The notes below the pieces were generated by a model. The model was not told where the DNA came from. It did not search any database and worked only from the letters and a program-made list of their open reading frames with translations. Both the position numbers and the translations under genes were made by a program. Shown here piece by piece: positions 6,859 through 11,258 of a DNA stretch of 11,258 bases. The stretch is taken from contig PMEV01000359.1 in NCBI GenBank assembly GCA_003154855.1, positions 2,251 through 13,508 on the forward strand. Direction: 5' to 3'. This DNA is from Bryobacterales bacterium (GTDB taxonomy: Bacteria; Acidobacteriota; Terriglobia; Bryobacterales; Bryobacteraceae). Numbering within the stretch: position 1 is the first letter of the stretch; each line of letters begins with the position of its first letter.

Positions 6859-6890
6859 GCGACGGCGGTCTCGCCGCCGGTGGTAGTCGC
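6859..6890. repeat. GC-rich imperfect hairpin (REP-like) in divergent intergenic region
   Basis: An inner inverted repeat CGGCGG/CCGCCG with a five-base loop TCTCG (6863-6879) is enclosed by an outer GCGAC (6859-6863) and GTCGC (6886-6890), with a seven-base asymmetric bulge. It lies between the divergent glycine-zipper and dusB genes. It could be a REP-like dispersed repeat, an operator or structured leader RNA; only one copy is visible here. Confidence 0.4.
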
Positions 6891-6941
6891 GCCCTACTGG
6901 TGCGGCACTTACACAACCGAAGCCGTTAGAATAGGGAAGAT

Positions 6942-7943
6942 ATGGTGGGCTTCCCCAGGAGTATGAGGATCGGCTCGGTGGAAGCCGTGCCCGCCACGGT
7001 GCTGGCGCCGATGGCGGGGGTGACGGACACCATATTCCGCCGCTTCATTCGGGGGCTGGGCGGGTGCGGGCTTCTGATGACCGAGTTCACGAGCTCGCAC
7101 GGCGTGGTGGCCCGCAACCCGCGGCGCACCATGAAGTACCTGGCCTTCCAGCCGGATGAGCATCCCATCGGCGCGCAGTTGTTCGGCGCGGATCCCCAGG
7201 TGGTGGCGGAGGCGGCGCGGGTGTGCGAAGAACTGGGCTTCGACATGGTGGACCTCAACTTCGGCTGCCCGGTGAACAAGGTGGTGCGGTGCAACGGCGG
7301 CTCGTCGCTGCTCAGGAACCTGCCGCTGGTGGAGCGGCTGCTGCGCGCGGTGCGGGCGGCCATTTCGATCCCGCTCACCGTGAAGTGCCGGGCGGGCTGG
7401 AGCGAGCGGGAGATCGTGGCGCTGGAGCTGGCGCGCCTGGCCCAGGACTGCGGGGTGGATGCGTTCGCGCTGCATCCGCGCACGCGGGAGCAGGGTTATT
7501 CGGGCCGGGCCGACTGGCGCCTTATCGCGGAGGTGAAAGCGGCGGTGAAGATCCCGGTGATCGGCAACGGCGACATCGTGACGCCGGAAGACGCCGTGCG
7601 CATGGTGGCCGAGACGGGATGCGATGGGGTCATGGTGGGCCGCGCGGCTTCTTTCAATCCCTGGATCTTCCGGCAGATCTCGCAGTACGTGGCCGGCGGC
7701 GCCTACGAGCAGCCCACCGAAAGCGACCGCTACCGGACCATCCGCCATTACTACGGCCTGCTCTTGGAGAGCGGCGATCCGGAGACGGTCGGCAAGATGA
7801 AGCAGTTTGCCACCTACTTCACGCATGGCGTCCGGAACGGCGCACGGCTGCGCGGCGAGATCCACCGGGCCCAGGAGGCGGCCCGGATCATCGAGCTGGT
7901 GGATGCGTTCTTCCAGCAGGAACTCGCCCCCAGGGCGGCATAG
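6942..7943 (+). CDS. dusB: tRNA-dihydrouridine synthase (DusB family)
   Basis: This 333-residue flavoenzyme is expected to reduce specific uridines in the tRNA D-loop with NADPH and FMN. The TIM-barrel starts with LAPMAGVTD at 21-29, a Dus family signature. DLNFGCP at 104-110 places the catalytic Cys at C109, and the NGGSSLL that follows is typical of substrate and FMN contacts. CRAGW, HPRTREQGYSG, GNGDI and MVGRAA complete the FMN-binding barrel. The C-terminal helical domain (about 250-330) carries MKQFATYFTHGVRNG and the Arg-rich RLRGEIHRAQEA expected for tRNA binding. Length matches DusB enzymes. The start ATG at 6942 follows AGGGAAGA at short spacing; GTG at 6945 or ATG at 6963 are alternatives. 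It is first in a tight cluster: rnhA begins 6 bp after its stop. Confidence 0.92.
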   Translation: MVGFPRSMRIGSVEAVPATVLAPMAGVTDTIFRRFIRGLGGCGLLMTEFTSSHGVVARNPRRTMKYLAFQPDEHPIGAQLFGADPQVVAEAARVCEELGFDMVDLNFGCPVNKVVRCNGGSSLLRNLPLVERLLRAVRAAISIPLTVKCRAGWSEREIVALELARLAQDCGVDAFALHPRTREQGYSGRADWRLIAEVKAAVKIPVIGNGDIVTPEDAVRMVAETGCDGVMVGRAASFNPWIFRQISQYVAGGAYEQPTESDRYRTIRHYYGLLLESGDPETVGKMKQFATYFTHGVRNGARLRGEIHRAQEAARIIELVDAFFQQELAPRAA

Positions 7944-7949
7944 GGCCCG

Positions 7950-8483
7950 ATGAAGAAGGTGAAACTGATCACGGATGGCGCCTGCATCGGCAACCCAGGC
8001 CGCGGAGGCTGGGCCGCGATTCTGCGCTGCGGCCAGCATACGAAGGAGCTGTTCGGCGCCTCGCCTCATTCGACCAACAACCGCATGGAAATGGCGGCCG
8101 CCATCGAGGGCCTGCGGGCGCTGAAGGAGGCGTGCGAGGTGGAGATCGTCACCGACTCGGAGTATTTGAAGAAGGGCATTACCGAGTGGATTCACGGGTG
8201 GAAGCGAAAAGGCTGGCGCACCGCGGGCAAGAAGCCGGTGATGAACCGGGATCTGTGGCAGAGGCTGGAGGATCTCGCCGGCCGGCACAATGCCAAATGG
8301 ACCTGGACCAAGGGGCACGCCTCCCACGCCGATAACAACCGGGCCGACGAACTGGCGTCCGCCGCGGCCCGGAATCAGAGTTTCAGCCAGGGATACCAGC
8401 CCGATGCGCACGCGCCCTGCTACGACCTGGGCGCCACCCCGCCTGACGAGGCGGACGATCTGTTCGGCGGAGGCGTGCAATGA
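7950..8483 (+). CDS. rnhA: Ribonuclease HI with acidic C-terminal tail
   Basis: This 177-residue cytoplasmic endonuclease degrades the RNA strand of RNA:DNA hybrids. All catalytic residues are visible: D9 (ITDGAC), E47 (NNRMEMAA), D69 (VTDSEY), H123 (WTKGHA) and D133 (NNRADELA), each one position earlier than in the 155-residue E. coli enzyme. The basic handle region (WIHGWKRKGWRTAGKKPV, 80-97) used for hybrid binding is present. Compared with E. coli there is a C-terminal extension of about 25 residues ending PDEADDLFGGGVQ, which is acidic and probably disordered. It begins 6 bp after dusB and ends 14 bp before the chosen start of the small beta-barrel gene, so it is probably co-transcribed with both. 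Ribosome site is weak (GGG at short distance), in line with coupling. Confidence 0.95.
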   Translation: MKKVKLITDGACIGNPGRGGWAAILRCGQHTKELFGASPHSTNNRMEMAAAIEGLRALKEACEVEIVTDSEYLKKGITEWIHGWKRKGWRTAGKKPVMNRDLWQRLEDLAGRHNAKWTWTKGHASHADNNRADELASAAARNQSFSQGYQPDAHAPCYDLGATPPDEADDLFGGGVQ

Positions 8484-8485
8484 GG

Positions 8486-8492
8486 AAAGGAG
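8486..8492 (+). promoter_or_regulatory. Shine-Dalgarno site for the small beta-barrel gene
   Basis: AAAGGAG with 5-nt spacing precedes the ATG at 8498. The ATG at 8480, which overlaps the rnhA stop, has no such site. The strong ribosome site suggests this gene is translated more than its cluster neighbours. Confidence 0.75.
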
Positions 8493-8497
8493 CTACC

Positions 8498-9061
8498 ATG
8501 AGATTCGTTTTCTTGTTCCTGCTTGCGGCCGCGGCCGCATTCCCGCAGAAGCTGTCGTTCGGCCTGATCGGCGGGTACCCGTTCGACGATGTGTTCAAGA
8601 GCGGGATTACTTTGGGGTCGGTGCTCAACCCTTCGAGCGGACGCTATACGATTGGTCCCAAGCTGGAGTTGCATGTTCCGCACCGCCTCAGCGTGGAGGC
8701 GGACGTGCTCTACCGGCCGGCCCAGGGCAGCCTGACCGGCCAGTCCCCGATCTCGATGGTCACCGCCAGCGAATGGCGGATTCCAGTGCTGCTGAAGTAC
8801 CGCCTGACCTCCGGCTTGGTGGCGCCATTCGTATCGGCCGGCCCGGCCTTGCGGGCCTTCACGGGAGCGCAGAACGGTTCGGGAGGTTCGACCGCCGGGG
8901 TGGCGGCGGCGGTTGGCCTGGAAGGAAAAGTGACGCTGATCCGCCTGACTGGGGAACTGCGCTACACCCGCTGGGGCTCGGCCACGCTGGGCAGTCTGGT
9001 GACTGGCCTGGAGCAATTGAACGGGAATCGGGTGGAAGCCCTGGCGAGCGTCACGTTTTGA
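8498..9061 (+). CDS. Small outer-membrane beta-barrel protein (187 aa)
   Basis: A signal peptide (MRFVFLFLLAAAAAFPQ) is followed by short amphipathic strands and turns: KLSFGLIGGYPF, YTIGPKLELHVP, LSVEADVLYRP, EWRIPVLLKYRL, VAPFVSAGPALRA, LTGELRYTRW and VEALASVTF. The terminal Phe fits a BAM-assembled barrel. Size and strand number suggest an eight-stranded barrel of the OmpA/OmpX-like 'outer membrane protein beta-barrel' superfamily; the specific role is unknown. The longer frame from ATG 8480 would put RKGAT in front of the signal peptide; AAAGGAG before 8498 favours the later start. It lies between rnhA and nadD, overlapping the nadD TTG start by 4 bp, so it is in the operon although functionally unrelated. 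Confidence 0.85.
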   Translation: MRFVFLFLLAAAAAFPQKLSFGLIGGYPFDDVFKSGITLGSVLNPSSGRYTIGPKLELHVPHRLSVEADVLYRPAQGSLTGQSPISMVTASEWRIPVLLKYRLTSGLVAPFVSAGPALRAFTGAQNGSGGSTAGVAAAVGLEGKVTLIRLTGELRYTRWGSATLGSLVTGLEQLNGNRVEALASVTF

Positions 9062-9672
9062 GACTTGCGATCTTCGGCGGCACCTTCGATCCGATTCACG
9101 ACGCGCACCTGAGGGTGGCTCGCGAGGCGGCCCGCGAATTCGGGCTGGCCCGAGTGCTGTTCGTCCCCGCCGCCCTGCCACCGCACAAGAGTGGCGCCAC
9201 ACGGGCCGGCTACCAGGACCGTTACCGCATGGTGGAGCTGGCCTGCCAGGGCGAGCCGCTGTTTGAGCCGTCGCGCCTCGAGGCGGGCAGCGGGCGCAGT
9301 TACTCCATCCACACGATTGAGAAGGTGAAGGCCGGACTGGAGCCTGGTGACGAGTTGTGCTTCCTCATCGGAGCGGATGCGTTTGCCGAGATTCGATCCT
9401 GGTACCGCTGGCAGAGCGTCCTCAGCCAGGTGGCTTTCATCGTGGTGGCTCGGCCCGGCCACCACTATGAGGTGCCGGCGGGAGCGCGGGTCCACCGGAT
9501 GGAGACTCTGGCGCTGCCGGTCTCCTCCTCTCAGATCCGGGCCAGGCTGGCGGCCGGAGAATCTCCCGCGGAGGTTCCGCGTGCAGTGCTCGAATACATC
9601 CACCGGAAGGGGCTGTACCGGGGAACGGGCGTCGGCGCAGGAAGGGGGAAGGTGCACCTAGACCCCCCATGA
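9058..9672 (+). CDS. nadD: Nicotinate-nucleotide adenylyltransferase
   Basis: This 204-residue enzyme should join nicotinate mononucleotide and ATP to give deamido-NAD and pyrophosphate in NAD synthesis. The nucleotidyltransferase motif GGTFDPIHDAH lies at 7-17, with H14 and H17 as the conserved His pair. PPHKSG at 41-46, FLIGADAF at 102-109 and the late SSSQIR at 156-161 (the 'ISSTxIR' equivalent) complete the NadD pattern, and the length is normal. The start is a TTG at 9058 that overlaps the preceding TGA (TTGA, 4 bp). The frame is open far upstream, but no conserved sequence or better start is present there, and TTG places the first strand MRLAIFGG exactly where the family begins. Expression is probably coupled to the beta-barrel gene. 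In many bacteria rsfS follows nadD; here a pilus ATPase gene follows after 88 bp. Confidence 0.92.
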   Translation: MRLAIFGGTFDPIHDAHLRVAREAAREFGLARVLFVPAALPPHKSGATRAGYQDRYRMVELACQGEPLFEPSRLEAGSGRSYSIHTIEKVKAGLEPGDELCFLIGADAFAEIRSWYRWQSVLSQVAFIVVARPGHHYEVPAGARVHRMETLALPVSSSQIRARLAAGESPAEVPRAVLEYIHRKGLYRGTGVGAGRGKVHLDPP

Positions 9673-9673
9673 A

Positions 9674-9716
9674 AGTACCGGTACCTTGCCCACATCTTTC
9701 CCCTGAAAATGGTACT
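9674..9716 (+). repeat. Palindrome and inverted repeat between nadD and the CpaE gene
   Basis: The perfect 10-bp palindrome GTACCGGTAC lies at 9675-9684. AGTACC at 9674-9679 is also complementary to GGTACT at 9711-9716. Alternative RNA pairings are therefore possible just after the nadD stop. A TATAAC -10-like hexamer follows at 9738-9743 but has no -35 at the right distance. A regulatory site or weak attenuator is possible; no classical terminator with a T run is seen. Confidence 0.3.
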
Positions 9717-9760
9717 CTGGGAAGTTCTCGAACGCGGTATAACAAAGGAGTAGAGGGTCG

Positions 9761-10951
9761 ATGGGTCAACGGCACCCACTCACGATAGGCATCACTATCG
9801 CTAACGAGGATCTGCGCGACGAAGTGCGCGGGGCTTTGCGAGATCAGGGGGTCCGCATCTTACTGGAGCAGGATACCCCGATCGAGTCGCTGCAACTGAA
9901 GCGCCTAAGCCCGGATTTGCTGCTGATCGATGCGGTTCCGCGGGATGAATCGCTCGAGGAGCTAGTCCACAGAATCCGGACGGTCTCGGCGGGGACGATG
10001 GTGGCCATCGTGCACCGCTCTCCGGATCCGGAAGTGATGCTGCAAGCCATGCGCGCGGGTACGGACGAGTTCATCATCTCGCCCGTGGAAGCGAGGTTGC
10101 GTGCGGCGATCGAGCACATCTCCGCGGTCGTAGCGAAAAGAGAAACCTCCAGCCGGCCCATGGGTAAGGTGGTGGGCTTCGTTTCCGCCAAAGGCGGATG
10201 CGGCGCCACCACTGTCGCTTGCCACGTCGCGGCGGAGCTCCAGCGCGCGACTCAGCACGAGATTCTGCTGGCGGACTTCGATTTGGACGCGGGCATCATC
10301 GCCTTCCTGATGCAGGCTGCCACCAGGTACTCGATCATGGATGCGCTCTCGAACATTTACCGGCTGGACCACAGCTTGTGGAAGGGATTGGTCTGGAGCG
10401 GCCAGCCGCGTCTGGACGTGATTCCCTCCCCGGCCGGCCTGTCGCCATCCGGTGACGCGGATGTGGGGCATTTCCGGGACGTGTTCCGGCTCATGCGGTC
10501 GATGTACGGCTGGGTGATTGTGGATCTGGGCCGCACGCTGAGCCCCGTCACGCTGGCCGTGCTGGACGATCTGGACGAGTTGTATCTGGTCTCCACGCCG
10601 AGTATCACGGCGCTTTACCAGGCCAAGCAGTTCATCCGGCGCATGATCGAGGTGGGTTATTCGCGGCACAAGCTGCGCCTGATCCTCAACCGCGTTCCGA
10701 AACGCCACGACGTCAAGTTCGAGGACGTACAACGATCCCTGGGCATCGCAGTGTTCGCGGAACTCTCCGACCGGTTGGAACTGGAAGAGGCTTATACGGC
10801 GGGCAAGCTGCTGGCGCCCGAATCGGAGTTGGGAAAGCAGTTTGTGGAATTGGCGCTCAAGGTAACCGGCGTGCAGGCGCAAGAGAAGTCCAAGAGCGGC
10901 TGGGGCTTGTTCGGCTCGAAGAAGACTCAGCCGGGATACGAGGGCGTGTAA
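9761..10951 (+). CDS. cpaE: CpaE/TadZ-like pilus-assembly ATPase with degenerate receiver
   Basis: This 396-residue protein has two domains. Residues about 8-122 form a receiver-like fold: acidic E16-D17 and D57 (LLLIDAVP) are kept, but the switch position is His85 and the Lys-Pro pair is replaced by S107-P108, so phosphorylation is doubtful. Residues about 135-370 form a ParA/MinD-type P-loop ATPase with deviant Walker A SAKGGCGATTVA (K144 signature lysine, K/GGCGATT at 144-151), DFDLDAG at 172-178 (D172, D174) and Walker B WVIVDLGR (D255). NRVPKR at 310-315 is the base-binding region. The tail KSKSGWGLFGSKK is basic. In Tad/Flp pilus systems such proteins localise the secretion machinery at the inner membrane. 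AAAGGAG lies 10 nt upstream, with GAGGG at 3 nt. No cpaF or tadB is inside the window. The family is confident; the exact pilus role is inferred. Confidence 0.88.
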   Translation: MGQRHPLTIGITIANEDLRDEVRGALRDQGVRILLEQDTPIESLQLKRLSPDLLLIDAVPRDESLEELVHRIRTVSAGTMVAIVHRSPDPEVMLQAMRAGTDEFIISPVEARLRAAIEHISAVVAKRETSSRPMGKVVGFVSAKGGCGATTVACHVAAELQRATQHEILLADFDLDAGIIAFLMQAATRYSIMDALSNIYRLDHSLWKGLVWSGQPRLDVIPSPAGLSPSGDADVGHFRDVFRLMRSMYGWVIVDLGRTLSPVTLAVLDDLDELYLVSTPSITALYQAKQFIRRMIEVGYSRHKLRLILNRVPKRHDVKFEDVQRSLGIAVFAELSDRLELEEAYTAGKLLAPESELGKQFVELALKVTGVQAQEKSKSGWGLFGSKKTQPGYEGV

Positions 10952-11040
10952 CGCCTTCGCGCAGGCGCCCTGCCTGTGTGAGTGCAATCCATGGCGGTGG
11001 CATAATTTGGCCCGCGCCGCGTCTTGGCGCCTGCCGGGCC
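10943..11040 (+). terminator. Hairpin cluster after the CpaE gene, possible transcription end
   Basis: Three hairpins follow in series. GGCGT/ACGCC spans the stop codon (10943-10955). CGCAGGC/GCCTGTG has loop GCCCT (10960-10978, one G-T pair). The strongest is GGCCC-GCGCC pairing with GGCGC and GGGCC around loop GCGTCTT and a five-base bulge (11009-11040). None is followed directly by a T run; the nearest, TTTT, comes about 22 bases later. They may form an unusual terminator or structured RNA. Confidence 0.35.
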
Positions 11041-11184
11041 GCGAAGAGCAGCCGGAGCGTACTTTTAGCATCCGCTGTGCCCATTCCGGCATCCTATACA
11101 GGACTGGCCAGGAGCTTAAAAATCCGCCGTAAGTACTAGACGTACTACGACGATAAAACCCTTAAACGTACCCACAATTGGGAC

Positions 11185-11213
11185 TTGCAATATCCCGCTA
11201 ACGAGGGTATAAG
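11185..11213 (+). promoter_or_regulatory. Sigma70-type promoter for the gene beyond the right edge
   Basis: TTGCAA (11185-11190, 4/6 to consensus) and TATAAG (11208-11213, 5/6) are separated by exactly 17 bp. This is the best promoter match in the window. The -35 sits in a dyad: GGGA (11180-11183) and TCCC (11193-11196) flank it, and TTGCAA is itself palindromic, so a repressor could bind there. Transcription would start near 11220 and run into the purine-rich ribosome site at the edge. Confidence 0.5.
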
Positions 11214-11251
11214 TAGAGCTGGCAGCTGGGTAGGCTATAAGGACTTCACTT

Positions 11252-11257
11252 GGGAGG
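11252..11257 (+). promoter_or_regulatory. Probable Shine-Dalgarno of a gene starting outside the window
   Basis: GGGAGG ends one base before the window edge and lies about 35-40 bases downstream of the promoter's predicted start point. It matches the GGGAGG used by the DUF4139 gene, and a start codon is expected within about ten bases to the right. Confidence 0.45.
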
Positions 11258-11258
11258 G

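Larger units (their letters stand above)
10952..11258. other. Gene-free region of 307 bp at the right edge
   Basis: I see no convincing protein frame on either strand here. The first 90 bases are GC-rich and hairpin-forming. From about 11090 on, the base composition becomes clearly more AT-rich than the rest of the window. That second part carries an inverted repeat AGTAC-TAGAC-GTACT (11132-11146), a sigma70-like promoter, a short direct repeat AGCTGG (11217-11222 and 11224-11229) and a purine-rich ribosome site at the edge. The arrangement is that of a promoter and 5' leader for a plus-strand gene beginning just past 11258. A Flp/Tad pilin or another pilus gene would fit the CpaE neighbour, but this is a guess. 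Confidence 0.6.

Noticed and set aside
6927..6941. TAGAAT close to the dusB start, suggesting a leaderless transcript
   Set aside because: The -10 match has no -35 at 16-18 bp, and AGGGAAGA before the ATG can serve as ribosome site.
6909..8480. 523-codon open frame on the minus strand
   Set aside because: It lies wholly antisense to dusB and rnhA, both with complete catalytic motifs; its Arg/His/Pro/Ala-rich composition is typical of a shadow frame in GC-rich DNA.
8290..9057. N-terminal extension of nadD in an open frame
   Set aside because: The 256 extra codons run through rnhA and the beta-barrel gene in another frame and show no conserved sequence; NadD begins at MRLAIFGG.
9962..11092. 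376-codon open frame on the minus strand
   Set aside because: Antisense to the CpaE-type ATPase gene, His/Arg/Gln-rich low-quality protein; its extension past 10951 has no recognisable domain.
11175..11200. Possible sigma54 promoter before a pilus gene
   Set aside because: GG and GC elements are only about 6 bp apart instead of the required 10.
11090..11258. Cyclic-dinucleotide (GEMM-type) riboswitch in the pilus leader
   Set aside because: The conserved core around GCAAAGC is absent; no known riboswitch signature was recognised by eye.
1..11258. tRNA, rRNA, CRISPR arrays, insertion sequences, prophage or attachment sites
   Set aside because: No cloverleaf, regularly spaced repeats, transposase or integrase frames were seen on either strand.

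Overview
The window is one strand-switching piece of a high-GC, diderm bacterial chromosome. Two predicted outer-membrane beta-barrels with C-terminal aromatic residues, a DUF4139-type secreted protein and a CpaE-type pilus ATPase with a degenerate receiver domain point to a Gram-negative organism. The style of several proteins (the short homoserine dehydrogenase, the proline-rich/glycine-zipper protein and the 'WWELFQY' hypothetical) reminds me of Acidobacteriota of the Solibacter/Bryobacter type. That placement is inference from memory, not a database result.

Layout. (1) Positions 1-3156, minus strand: a compact likely operon read right to left. It holds a secreted DUF4139 protein, a short homoserine dehydrogenase without an ACT domain, and the first 55 codons of an unidentified protein that leaves the window. 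(2) Positions 3157-3366: a divergent promoter region. (3) Positions 3367-5168, plus strand: a 464-residue outer-membrane beta-barrel whose stop codon overlaps by 4 bp the GTG start of a stand-alone response-regulator receiver. (4) Positions 5172-6744, minus strand: a membrane-anchored protein with a long proline-rich linker and a glycine zipper, followed by an unrecognised soluble protein. The latter meets the receiver gene tail to tail with only 3 bp between stops. (5) Positions 6745-6941: a second divergent region with a GC-rich hairpin. (6) Positions 6942-9672, plus strand: dusB, rnhA, a small beta-barrel and nadD, with gaps of 6 and 14 bp and then a 4-bp overlap, so very probably one transcript. 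(7) Positions 9761-10951: a CpaE/TadZ-like ATPase. (8) Positions 10952-11258: a gene-free stretch with hairpins, a good sigma70-like promoter and a Shine-Dalgarno sequence at the window edge, which looks like the leader of a gene just outside.

How the genes fit together. The housekeeping functions (threonine/methionine branch, tRNA dihydrouridine, RNA:DNA hybrid removal, NAD synthesis) are unrelated in pathway and interleaved with envelope proteins. The CpaE gene and the strong leader after it suggest the start of a Tad/Flp pilus locus. I see no phage, IS element, CRISPR array, tRNA or rRNA. I did not find a clear undescribed system. The best candidates for a second look are the translationally coupled beta-barrel/receiver pair, the glycine-zipper protein with its partner of unknown function, and the leader region at the right edge.
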